Assembly: GCA_038214135.1 (NCBI GenBank)
Contig: JBBQSD010000043.1
Span: 1-43,414, forward strand
DNA: 43,414 nucleotides
Origin: JANLSE01 sp038214135
GTDB lineage: Bacteria > Chloroflexota > Chloroflexia > Chloroflexales > Roseiflexaceae
Direction of reading: 5' to 3'
Position 1 is the first letter of the stretch; each line of letters opens with the position of its first letter. A program made the position numbers and the translations under genes. Positions 22,619-31,358 of the stretch are shown here, piece by piece. Under the pieces are notes generated by a model. That model ran no database searches, was not told the origin of the DNA, and saw only the letters and a program-made list of their open reading frames with translations.

Positions 22619-23554
22619 CTATGGGGAAGAGATTATCTGTTGGATCGAATGATCGCCATTCCGTTTGGCGCGCACACTGGCCCGGCGGATTGCCTGCGCT
22701 TCACGCGGGCTGGCTGGTGTGCCCTCAATCAGCTCGACATAACCAACCACAACTCGGTTACGAGTTGCCTGAGCCAGTTTGCGGCGTTCGCGCTGATGGC
22801 GGCGTTCTGCCTGGCGGAGTGTATCCGCATCTGTGATAGCGATTCTACGTGTTTCCCATTCTGCATCTAACGTAGCGATAGCTTGCTCTACATCAGGCCC
22901 CTGTAGATCGATAACGATCCGCTCAAGCATTCCTTCAACTGCAACACGATTGCCAGGCCGCAGGAGATTTGGCGCATCTGGATGTTGTAGCGGCACCACA
23001 ATTGGTACTTGCTCGATCATGAACATGCGCGAACGAGTGGCAGTACGCTGCTGTTCAATTGATACTTGTAGGGTGGTTGCGGCAAGCAGCACTCCAGGTC
23101 GGTATGGATGCCGCATAATGCGTGGTGCCGAGCGGATTACACCGCTCAATTGCACATCACAGCCGGGTTGCTCCTGATCATTGGCCAAACGGATAGCTTC
23201 GACATGGAACACAAGATCGTTTGTTTTTCGGCTTGGTTCGCCATCAAGTGAAAAACGCATATCGGTATGTTGCTCCCAGATCAACCGCCCAGATACAGCC
23301 AGGCGTGTGCCCGAAGAAACCCCGGTCATGAGATCGATCCCAGTAACACAGCGCCCAAGTTCAAGCGGTAGTGCATAGCTATGCCCAAATGGCGAAGGAA
23401 CCTGAAGAACAATCTGGTCCGCGCTGCCCTGCAATTCATTACGCCGAATAATGCGAATGAGTTCGTGGCCACGGATGGTCTGTAGTTCGAGTACCCCCAC
23501 CACGGTTGCCATATTTCCGCTGTGAGTCCATTCAGTTCTGAGTGTATCGTCCAT
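22619..23554 (-). CDS. tandem OB-fold protein, possibly SSB-like
   Basis: A 311-residue soluble protein I do not recognise by name. Residues ~10-120 (VVGVLELQTIRG to LVFHVEAIRL) and ~130-220 (DVQLSGVIRSAPRI to GNRVAVEGMLERIV) read as two beta-rich domains with the strand pattern of single-stranded-DNA-binding OB folds, including a GxRLAVSGRLIWEQ turn typical of SSB. The C-terminal ~90 residues are helical and strongly basic. ATG 23554 is chosen because GGGAGGAG lies 8 bases upstream. A nucleic-acid-binding role is an inference. It lies upstream of, and on the same strand as, the toxin-like gene, but 555 bases separate them. Confidence 0.6.
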   Translation of the reverse strand: MDDTLRTEWTHSGNMATVVGVLELQTIRGHELIRIIRRNELQGSADQIVLQVPSPFGHSYALPLELGRCVTGIDLMTGVSSGTRLAVSGRLIWEQHTDMRFSLDGEPSRKTNDLVFHVEAIRLANDQEQPGCDVQLSGVIRSAPRIMRHPYRPGVLLAATTLQVSIEQQRTATRSRMFMIEQVPIVVPLQHPDAPNLLRPGNRVAVEGMLERIVIDLQGPDVEQAIATLDAEWETRRIAITDADTLRQAERRHQRERRKLAQATRNRVVVGYVELIEGTPASPREAQAIRRASVRAKRNGDHSIQQIISSP

Positions 23555-23777
23555 AGATTTTGCTCCTCCCTGACGCATTTCCTAGTGTGAATGTACCCGA
23601 GCTTGTCCATGCAAACAAGGCCGTCGAAAGTCCCCTCATGGGCTGCTATATTGGCGTGTCTGGTACGGTACTATGAACCACCTGATCAAGGATTTTGTTG
23701 GCTGATCGTATGGCACGAATGCGGCTTGTGGTGTACAATACAGGTGTGTACACGAAAACGTGAGGTATTTGTTAAGT

Positions 23778-25061
23778 ATGGAATTAGCACTCATTCTCGT
23801 GCTTTGTATTGCAAATGGCCTATTTTCGGCAACAGAGCTATCACTGATATCGGCGCGGCGCAGTCGTTTGCAGCCGCAGGCGGATGCAGGGCAACAGGGA
23901 GCCATTGTCGCGCTTCAGCTTCAGGAGGATCCAAACCGTTTGCTTTCGACGGTGCAGATCGGGATTACGCTGATTGGCACACTGGCTGGTGCCTTTGGTG
24001 GTACGAGTATTGCCACTCAGTTTGGAATGATTCTGCAACCATGGTTGGGCAATTTCGCTGAGACGACCGCTTTCGTGGTTGTTGTGGCCTTCATCGCATA
24101 TCTTCAGTTGGTGATTGGTGAACTTGTGCCGAAGCGCCTGGCGTTGCAGAGCGCGGAAGCAATTGCAACTCGTATGGCGCAGCCGATGCTATTTCTGGCA
24201 GCAATCAGCCGCCCGGTCGTCTGGCTGTTGACATTGTCAACCGAGGGGTTACTTATTCTGCTGGGCCGCCATCAAACCGAAGCATCGGGAGTCACCGAGG
24301 AGGATATCCGTCAGATTGTGCGCGAGGGAGCCGAGGGCGGCGCACTTGAGCCACAGGAGCACGCCATGATCGAGCGTGTGATCCGCCTTGGCGACCGTAG
24401 CGTGCGCCAGGTGATGACGCCTCGCCACGCTCTGAAGGCTGTTGATGGTGATCGGGCACTTGGTTCGGTGATCGATGAACTGCTTGAGATTGGCTTTTCG
24501 CGCTTTCCCATCTATGAACGGCAGCTTGATCATGTGATCGGAATAGCACATATCCGTGATCTGTTGCGGATCCATCGGAGTGACCCATCGCGGCTGGTGC
24601 GTGATGCCATGCGTCCGCCGCTGTTCGTGCCTGAGCGAAGCCGGGCTGCCGCACTCTTGGCGATCTTTCGCAAGCAGCAGCACATGGCGGTTGTTGTGAG
24701 CGAACTTGGCACAGTCGAAGGGGTTATCACACTTGAAGATGTTCTGGAGGAGATCGTTGGTGAAATTGCCGATGAATATGACGAAGCAGAGGAGGAGTTG
24801 TTTGTTGAGCGCGATGATGGCTCGTTCCTGATTGCTGGTTTGGCACCGATTGATCGAGTCCAGCAGACTCTAGCCATAGATGCGTTTCCAGAGGAAGAGC
24901 GCTATTCATTTGAGACTTTAGCAGGGTTCATTCTTAGCCTGCTTGGGCATATGCCACATACAGGTGATAAAGTCGATTGGAGTGGTTGGCGCTTTGAGGT
25001 TGTTGATATGGATGGACTGCGGATCGATAAAGTCCTGGCATCGCCACTAGCAAAGAGTTGA
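23778..25061 (+). CDS. CorC/HlyC-type CBS-domain membrane protein
   Basis: A 427-residue protein of the hemolysin C/CNNM (DUF21) family, thought to take part in Mg2+ or other cation export. The N-terminal DUF21 domain (1-180) has about four helices and the typical ANGLFSATELSLISARRSRL and GELVPKRLAL. Two CBS domains follow (VMTPRHALKAVD; VVVSELGTVEGVITLEDVLEEIVGEI), then a C-terminal CorC_HlyC domain with SFETLAGF and GDKVDWSGWRFEV. The ATG at 23778 matches the usual DUF21 beginning; GTG 23760 and TTG 23769 are in frame and the Shine-Dalgarno placement does not decide between them. Confidence 0.92.
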   Translation: MELALILVLCIANGLFSATELSLISARRSRLQPQADAGQQGAIVALQLQEDPNRLLSTVQIGITLIGTLAGAFGGTSIATQFGMILQPWLGNFAETTAFVVVVAFIAYLQLVIGELVPKRLALQSAEAIATRMAQPMLFLAAISRPVVWLLTLSTEGLLILLGRHQTEASGVTEEDIRQIVREGAEGGALEPQEHAMIERVIRLGDRSVRQVMTPRHALKAVDGDRALGSVIDELLEIGFSRFPIYERQLDHVIGIAHIRDLLRIHRSDPSRLVRDAMRPPLFVPERSRAAALLAIFRKQQHMAVVVSELGTVEGVITLEDVLEEIVGEIADEYDEAEEELFVERDDGSFLIAGLAPIDRVQQTLAIDAFPEEERYSFETLAGFILSLLGHMPHTGDKVDWSGWRFEVVDMDGLRIDKVLASPLAKS

Positions 25062-25270
25062 AACATAATCCGGCAATCAGGCCCACCGTGCTATAATAGG
25101 CTGCGATTAAGCTGGAACAGAGATGGCAACATCCAGACCATAATGCCCGACGTAGTTATGACAATAAACGTTGCATGCCCAGTGGCATTCAATCCAGGGT
25201 TTTGGGCGAACATGCTTAAAACTCTGTTTCGATCTGTGATGCGCTGTGTATGGGTATCGAGAGAGTGACG
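25062..25270. other. intergenic region with extended -10 box
   Basis: No gene. TGC-TATAAT (25092-25097) without a clear -35 could start transcription of the desaturase gene with a ~165-base leader. No other structure stands out. Confidence 0.35.
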
Positions 25271-26656
25271 ATGCGGGTAATTATTGCTGGTGCCGGGCCT
25301 GCTGGATTTGCGTGTGCAAAGTGGCTTGCTGATCGTGGCGATGAAGTTGTTCTGCTGGAAAAGCGCGCTGTTCCGGGTGGGAAGGTTTCGGCCTGGAAAG
25401 ACGCTGATGGCGATTGGGTCGAGAGTGGTCTGCATGTCTTTTTTGGTGCGTACCACAATTTACTTGGGTTCCTGGCTGAATGTGGCTTGAGCGACAGCTT
25501 CGACTGGAAGCCAGCCGAGATGATCTTTGCTTCGCCAACACACGGCCTTGCACCAATTCGCTTTATTCCCTGGCTTCCAGCACCCCTGAATGGATTGGGT
25601 GGGGTGGCTGTTAGCCCGCTCCTGCCAACGCGCGATAAACTGCGCATGGGGCTTGGGCTTATTCGCCCAATCTTTGGCTCGCAGGCATATGTCGATGGCC
25701 AGGATAACGAGAGCTATGCCTCGTGGCATCTACGCCATGGAATGGGCCAGCATTCGCTTGATGCCGTGATGCATACCATGGCATTGGCACTCAACTTCCA
25801 ACGCGCCGATAAAGTCTCGGCTAAACTTATGCTGACGGCCTTGCTCCATTTTGCGAAAGAAACCGATGCGCCGAAAATGGGCCTGGTGAAGGGTTCTCCG
25901 CACGAACGGCTGTGGGTGCCGCTGATCGCAAAACTTCAAGGGCAGGGCGTTCAGGTTGTGTTTAATCGCCGAGTTGAGCAGATACGCTATGATGCAAGCG
26001 AAAACCGCGTCACTGGTTTTGCCCTGGATGATGGCAGTGTGATCACCGGTGATCTGTATATTTCAGCTATGCCTGTTCATAGCTTGCGTAAGGCGTTGCC
26101 AGAATCGTTGCGACGGCTGCCGACATTTGAGGGGATTGGCCACCTTAAGGGACAGCCAGTGATTACGGTGCAACTGTACTTCGATAGGTTTGTGACGACG
26201 GTCAATAACTTGCTGTTTAGCGCAGGGACGCGTTTAAGCGTGTATGCCGATCTGGCGTTGGTCTCTCCAGATTATCACACCGGGCGTGGTTCGATCATCG
26301 AACTGGTTGTTGCCCCAGCAGAGGATCTCATTGGATCTGATGATGCGACAATTATTCAGGCAGTGCTGAACGATTTCTATATGCTGCATCCGGCGGCGCG
26401 TGATGCTGAGTTGATCAAGCATACGATTGTTCGTATTCCCAATTCTGTGTATCAGGCTCGCCCCGGCGTTGATCAGTATCGGCCTGATCAGGCAACTGAG
26501 GTTCCAAACCTCTTTCTTGCCGGCGATTATACTCAACAGGAGTTCATGGCCTCGATCGAAGGGGCTGTGCGGAGCGCAAAGCGCGCCATACAACGGATCG
26601 ATACCCAACGAGCCGCATACCAGGATGGGTATGTAGAAATGGCTCTGCCAAGATAA
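25271..26656 (+). CDS. crtP: plant/cyanobacterial-type phytoene desaturase-like protein
   Basis: A 461-residue FAD-dependent carotene desaturase. The Rossmann motif GAGPAGFACAKWLADRG is followed by GGKVSAWKDADGDWVESGLHVFFGAYHNL, WLPAPLNGLGG and GSPHERLWVPL, all closely matching plant PDS/CrtP wording rather than CrtI. The C-terminal FAD signature is FLAGDYTQQEFMASIEGAV. It should desaturate 15-cis-phytoene towards zeta-carotene; zeta-carotene desaturase is the close alternative. ATG 25271 is preferred over ATG 25250 because a GAGAG lies just upstream and the Rossmann fold begins at once. A CrtI-type enzyme is encoded 3 kb downstream on the same strand. Confidence 0.85.
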   Translation: MRVIIAGAGPAGFACAKWLADRGDEVVLLEKRAVPGGKVSAWKDADGDWVESGLHVFFGAYHNLLGFLAECGLSDSFDWKPAEMIFASPTHGLAPIRFIPWLPAPLNGLGGVAVSPLLPTRDKLRMGLGLIRPIFGSQAYVDGQDNESYASWHLRHGMGQHSLDAVMHTMALALNFQRADKVSAKLMLTALLHFAKETDAPKMGLVKGSPHERLWVPLIAKLQGQGVQVVFNRRVEQIRYDASENRVTGFALDDGSVITGDLYISAMPVHSLRKALPESLRRLPTFEGIGHLKGQPVITVQLYFDRFVTTVNNLLFSAGTRLSVYADLALVSPDYHTGRGSIIELVVAPAEDLIGSDDATIIQAVLNDFYMLHPAARDAELIKHTIVRIPNSVYQARPGVDQYRPDQATEVPNLFLAGDYTQQEFMASIEGAVRSAKRAIQRIDTQRAAYQDGYVEMALPR

Positions 26657-26743
26657 CACAAGTGATCAGGCTGTGCATTCTGACATGGTCATGATCTTTT
26701 CCCTGCCACGATGACGGGCTTTATGCCGATATATGGGGTTTGC

Positions 26744-29700
26744 ATGGCTTCATTCGAGATCACGCTACATAATCGATATCGCGCCATCTACGCGATTGAT
26801 GAACGCCCTGGCATGCGAGTGCTGCGCTGCCGCGATGATCAAACTGGCCGCCTGGTGCTCGTTGCTGAATTGTTGGCTGCATCTGAGGACGAACTGCGCG
26901 TCCTTGGAAGGTTTGCCAGCCAGATTGCAACTATTAGCCATGAAACGCTGCTGCCACTGACCGATCATTTTGTGAATGAGGGTCGCTATTATCTTGTTTG
27001 CGATGATCCCGGTGGCCAGGATCTTGAGCGGACGCTGCGGAGCCGCGGTGGGCCGCTGCCAGAGAATGATACTCTTGAGAATATTCATCGCCTGCTTGCA
27101 GGCCTTGAGTATCTGCATACGCAGAGTCAGCCGATCTATCTTGGCGATCCGACCAGCGCCGATATTTGGTTGCGGGAGAATGGTAACTGGGCATTGGCTC
27201 CATTCACATTGGTTCGGCCAATTGGAACAGCCCCTTCGCCCTATCGCGCACCCGAGTTGTCGTCAAGTGGTGCCGAACCATCTGCGGCAAGTGATGTGTA
27301 CGCAATTGGTGCATTATGGTATCACGCCCTGACTGGTTGGCCACCACCGACGGCTGATCAGATCAATGCTGGTACACCGCTCAACCCTCCGCGCATACTC
27401 AACCCATCGATAACAACACTGAGTGAGCAAGCATTGCTGCGGGCCATGCAACTACGAGCACCGAACCGCTACCATACGGCGCGTGAGATGCGGGTGGCGC
27501 TGGAGACAGTCCGGATTATGGCCAGTCGCCCGGCTACATTTGCGATCGATACGACGGCGGTTGTGACACCGACTCTGCCTCCTATGCCAAATGTTCCGCC
27601 ACCAGCACCAGAATATCCACCAAACTACCAGCCCGGACAAGCTCCGCCACCTGGGTATACGCCTGGTTACCAGCCAGCGCCCGTACCGCAACAGCGCGGC
27701 ATGAGCGTTGGGTGTATTGTGGCATTGGCCGTCGTGCTGACCCTTGTTCTTGGTGTGGCCTGTTTAGCCGCAGCACTGTTGTTCACGCCACTGCGTAGCA
27801 CGCTTGGCTTATCATCGGCAGGATTGCCTGGTGTTGTTGCCAATGCGGCAACGCCAGAACCTATTGCAACACCAGCGCCGATGAGCGTGACTGAGACGCC
27901 TGAGGCCACGCTACCACCATTAGCAACGCTTGAACCAATTGCCCTTGGCCCAAATGCGATAACGATTGATAGCGCCCAGGCAATTACTCAGACACGCGAG
28001 ATTACGACGGCGCAGTTTGGGCCAGTTGCCTACTCGCCCGATGGATCGCTGCTGGCAGTCGCTGTGAGCCAACAAGTAAGTTTGCACGATGCCACAACCC
28101 TGAATGAAGTGACGACGTTTTCTGGGCATACCGGGAGCGTCACATCACTGGCCTGGTCCTCCGATAGTAAGCTGCTTGCGACGGGTGCCAGCACCGATAA
28201 CACTATTCGGGTGTGGAATGTTCAGAGCCGCCAGATTAGCCATATTCTGACAGGCCATGAGGGCTGGATACGCAGCTTGGCGTTTGCTCCAACTGGCACG
28301 ATCCTGGCTTCTGGAAGTACCGATCTCACGGTTCGGATCTGGGATGCGCAGAGTGGCATATTGCTGCAAACACTCAAGGGCCATACCGATTTGATTGGTG
28401 GGGTTGTGTTCACCCCGGATGGGAAGACGCTTGCTTCGGCATCGCGTGATGGCAGCGTGCGGTTATGGGAGGTGGCAACTGGCCAACAACGGCCAGAATT
28501 TTCGTTCCAAACCGATTTTGCCCAGCCTGGTCGGCGCTTCTATACAACAGGTGTCAGCTTCTCGCCAGATGGAAAGATGCTGGCGGTTGGTGCAACTGAT
28601 GCGGTGGTCTATCTTCTTGATGCGACAACTGGCAAAGAAATTCGCCGCCTCACTGGCCATACCGATTGGGTTGTGATTCGTGGTGTGAGTTTTTCGTCAG
28701 ATGGCAAACAATTGTATACGGCTGGCCTCGATGCAACTATTCATGTCTGGGATCCAGCGACTGGCGATGAGTTAAAAGTGCTTGATCGCCATCGGCTGAA
28801 TGTCTTCAGTATTTCGGTCAGCCCGGATAACAAATCGCTTGTTTCGGTCAGCGATCAAGAGGGCTCACTGTTGGTCTGGGATCTGGAGAGTGACCAGGTT
28901 CGCGAGAGCTTGCGCGTCGGTCAGGGTGTGATCACCTCGCTGGCCTTTGCGCCTGGCGATAAAACGCTCGGTATGGTCGGATTCAATGGCTTGATTCAGC
29001 TCCGCCGCTTGAGTGATGATGCGATTCGGCCAATGACTGGCGCATCTGGCATCTTTCATCCACTGGCTTTTCTTTCTGAGGATCGCTTTGCTGTTATCAC
29101 CGATCAGGGCACTGTTGTGATCGGCAGTATTTCTAATTCTCAGCTCACAGAACTAACGGGTTCGACGATCCGCCCGCTGAGCCTCATGGCCAGCCGTGAT
29201 GGAAAACTTGTTGCCGTTGGTGGCGAAGGCGGCGATGTTGTTGTCTGGGATACCACAACCGACAAGATTGTCACAACATTTACCACCGATTTGAACCTGG
29301 TGACGCGCCTTGTCTTCAGCTATAACAGCGATTGGCTTGCGATTGTTGGCCCATCCAACCAACCTGGAATCGAGGTGTGGGATGTCAAATCTGCAAAGCG
29401 GACACAGGTTCTGACTGGCCCAACAGGCCAAATTAGCGGCCTGGATTTCCAGCCAGGTGGAACATTGGTTGCCGCAACCAGCGTTGATGGTACGCTGCGC
29501 CTGTGGGATGCCGAAAGCGGCCTGCCTGTTCGAAAGATCGATGCAGCCGCTGGCCAAGGCTTCTTTACATGCGTGAGCTTTTCGCCCGATGGAACATTGC
29601 TTGCGACAGGGGCGCGCAATGGGGCGCTTCAGTTGTGGGATGTTCGTTCTGGTGAGCAGGCTGCCCAATATCGCCTAACAAGCCAGATCTTCTCGGTTGG

Positions 29701-29776
29701 ATTTAGCCAGGATGGCTCGATATTAGCGGCAAGTGTTGATGGGAGCGTTGCTCTCTTTATGCGGACAGCGAGTTAG
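26744..29776 (+). CDS. membrane pseudokinase-WD40 protein
   Basis: A 1010-residue protein. Residues ~10-270 follow a Ser/Thr kinase fold (YRAPEL, SDVYAIGALWYHALTGWPP), but catalytic motifs are degraded: no glycine-rich loop or VAIK lysine, HRDxKPxN reads LGDPTSAD (L133-D140), and DFG reads PFT. A Pro-rich linker and one membrane helix (~322-350) follow. The remaining ~600 residues hold about thirteen or fourteen WD40 blades (SPDG...LA...G...D..IRVWD), enough for two seven-bladed propellers outside the membrane. ATG 26744 follows GGGG; earlier ATGs at 26711 and 26723 are possible. It lies between two carotenoid desaturase genes. It is probably a scaffold or sensor rather than an enzyme. Confidence 0.85.
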   Translation: MASFEITLHNRYRAIYAIDERPGMRVLRCRDDQTGRLVLVAELLAASEDELRVLGRFASQIATISHETLLPLTDHFVNEGRYYLVCDDPGGQDLERTLRSRGGPLPENDTLENIHRLLAGLEYLHTQSQPIYLGDPTSADIWLRENGNWALAPFTLVRPIGTAPSPYRAPELSSSGAEPSAASDVYAIGALWYHALTGWPPPTADQINAGTPLNPPRILNPSITTLSEQALLRAMQLRAPNRYHTAREMRVALETVRIMASRPATFAIDTTAVVTPTLPPMPNVPPPAPEYPPNYQPGQAPPPGYTPGYQPAPVPQQRGMSVGCIVALAVVLTLVLGVACLAAALLFTPLRSTLGLSSAGLPGVVANAATPEPIATPAPMSVTETPEATLPPLATLEPIALGPNAITIDSAQAITQTREITTAQFGPVAYSPDGSLLAVAVSQQVSLHDATTLNEVTTFSGHTGSVTSLAWSSDSKLLATGASTDNTIRVWNVQSRQISHILTGHEGWIRSLAFAPTGTILASGSTDLTVRIWDAQSGILLQTLKGHTDLIGGVVFTPDGKTLASASRDGSVRLWEVATGQQRPEFSFQTDFAQPGRRFYTTGVSFSPDGKMLAVGATDAVVYLLDATTGKEIRRLTGHTDWVVIRGVSFSSDGKQLYTAGLDATIHVWDPATGDELKVLDRHRLNVFSISVSPDNKSLVSVSDQEGSLLVWDLESDQVRESLRVGQGVITSLAFAPGDKTLGMVGFNGLIQLRRLSDDAIRPMTGASGIFHPLAFLSEDRFAVITDQGTVVIGSISNSQLTELTGSTIRPLSLMASRDGKLVAVGGEGGDVVVWDTTTDKIVTTFTTDLNLVTRLVFSYNSDWLAIVGPSNQPGIEVWDVKSAKRTQVLTGPTGQISGLDFQPGGTLVAATSVDGTLRLWDAESGLPVRKIDAAAGQGFFTCVSFSPDGTLLATGARNGALQLWDVRSGEQAAQYRLTSQIFSVGFSQDGSILAASVDGSVALFMRTAS

Positions 29777-29799
29777 CGGCTGCTTGCAAGGATATATAC

Positions 29800-31317
29800 A
29801 TGGCAAAGATTATTGTTGTTGGTGCTGGGCCAGGCGGGCTTGCTTCGGCGATGCGCCTGGCTGCCGCTGGACACCAGATTGAAATATATGAGGCCAATGA
29901 TCGCGTGGGCGGCCGTATGGCCGGCTTTGCGAATGGCCCCTACAGTTTTGATAGCGGCCCAACGATTCTTCAGGTTCCCGAGGTGTATGAACAACTCTAT
30001 CGTGATTGCGGCCTGCGCCTGGCCGACTATATCAGCTTTTTGCGGGTTGACCCAAATACGCGGTTGCGCTTCTGGGATGGCACGCATCTCGATCTGACAT
30101 CGGATCTTACTGCATTCAAGCAGCAACTTGCCACATTTGGCCCAGAAATGCCAGCCGCCTTTGATCGCTGGTATGTTGAGCATATTCGCAAGAATGTTAT
30201 TGGCTACGAGCCATATCTTGGGACGCCAGTACGCCCCATTCTTGGCTATCTGAACCCGCGCGAAATAGCGGCAGCACTGCCCTTCCGCCCCTGGGAGAGC
30301 CTCTACCAGCACTTCGATAATTTCTTCAAGGATGAACGGCTGGCCTATGGGCTGGGGTATCAGGCCAAGTATCTGGGTATGCATCCAACTGAGTGTTCGA
30401 GCGTGTTTAGCCTGGTCACATGGCTGGAATTCGCCTATGGTATCTGGCACCCCAAGGGTGGGTTTCGCGCATTGGCACAGGCATTTGCACGCGCCGCCGA
30501 GGATCTGGGCGTTCGCATCCACCTGAATACGCCTGTCCGTCAGGTGATTGTTGAGGGCAAGCGTACAACAGGCATTGAGTTGGCCGATGGCCAGAAGATC
30601 GCTGCCGATGCGGTATTGCTGAATGCCGATTTTGCTCATGCTGTTCGCAACCTGTTGCCAGAACACGCCCGTGGCCAGTATACCGACACAAAGTTGGCAA
30701 AGATGCAGTTCTCCTGCTCAACCTTCATGCTGTATCTGGGTGTTAACCGGCGCTGGGATGATCTGCCGCATCACCAACTGTATCTGTCCGATCATATTCG
30801 CCGACGCGATGCATCATATACGAACGATACGATCCTGGATGAAACTGATCCGCCATTCTATGTGTGCAATCCAACTATTCTGGATCCAAGCAATGCACCA
30901 GAAGGCCATAGTACGCTGTTCGTCCTCGTACCAATCCCGAATACATCACATGGCATCGATTGGGCTGTTAAACAGAAGCCTTTTCGCGATTTGATCATCA
31001 GTCGCTTACATCTGCTCGGCTACGAAGATGTGGAGCAACATATCACCAGCGAAGTGTGCTACACCGCCGATACCTGGCGCGATGATTATCGTGTGTATCA
31101 GGGTGCTGTGTTTAATCTCACGCATAGTTGGACACAGCTTGGCCCGTTACGGCCACATATTCGCTCCACAGCGGCAGATGGATTATATTTTATTGGTGGG
31201 GCTGTGCATCCTGGCAGTGGCCTACTCACAATTCTGGAAGCCTGCCGCAGCGCAACCTACTTTATTGGTCAGGATTTCCCAGTCAGCACCCCAACGCCGA
31301 TAGTGGCAGCGCTATAA
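29800..31317 (+). CDS. crtI: CrtI-type phytoene desaturase-like protein
   Basis: A 505-residue FAD-dependent carotenoid desaturase/isomerase. It begins KIIVVGAGPGGLASAMRLAAAGH, then GGRMAGF, SFDSGPTILQVP, IWHPKGGFRALAQAF and the C-terminal signature LYFIGGAVHPGSGLLTILEACRSA, typical of CrtI/CrtN enzymes that desaturate phytoene or later intermediates. AAGGA lies 7 bases before ATG 29800. It is 23 bases after the WD40 gene stop and is probably co-transcribed with it and with crtP. Whether it acts on phytoene, zeta-carotene or a glycosylated or ketolated carotenoid cannot be told from sequence alone. Confidence 0.88.
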   Translation: MAKIIVVGAGPGGLASAMRLAAAGHQIEIYEANDRVGGRMAGFANGPYSFDSGPTILQVPEVYEQLYRDCGLRLADYISFLRVDPNTRLRFWDGTHLDLTSDLTAFKQQLATFGPEMPAAFDRWYVEHIRKNVIGYEPYLGTPVRPILGYLNPREIAAALPFRPWESLYQHFDNFFKDERLAYGLGYQAKYLGMHPTECSSVFSLVTWLEFAYGIWHPKGGFRALAQAFARAAEDLGVRIHLNTPVRQVIVEGKRTTGIELADGQKIAADAVLLNADFAHAVRNLLPEHARGQYTDTKLAKMQFSCSTFMLYLGVNRRWDDLPHHQLYLSDHIRRRDASYTNDTILDETDPPFYVCNPTILDPSNAPEGHSTLFVLVPIPNTSHGIDWAVKQKPFRDLIISRLHLLGYEDVEQHITSEVCYTADTWRDDYRVYQGAVFNLTHSWTQLGPLRPHIRSTAADGLYFIGGAVHPGSGLLTILEACRSATYFIGQDFPVSTPTPIVAAL

Positions 31318-31358
31318 TATGCGCGATTGCCGAGTGCAAGTGTCAAGGATATCGTTTC

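Noticed and set aside
22481..22870. 129-residue plus-strand frame over the structured element
   Set aside because: It runs antisense into the OB-fold gene, and its first half is the GC-rich inverted-repeat element; no protein-like pattern is present.
31128..31358. N-terminal extension of alaS
   Set aside because: It would overlap the crtI 3' end in another frame, and known AlaS proteins begin at the SSADIRRSYL-type region reached from ATG 31359.
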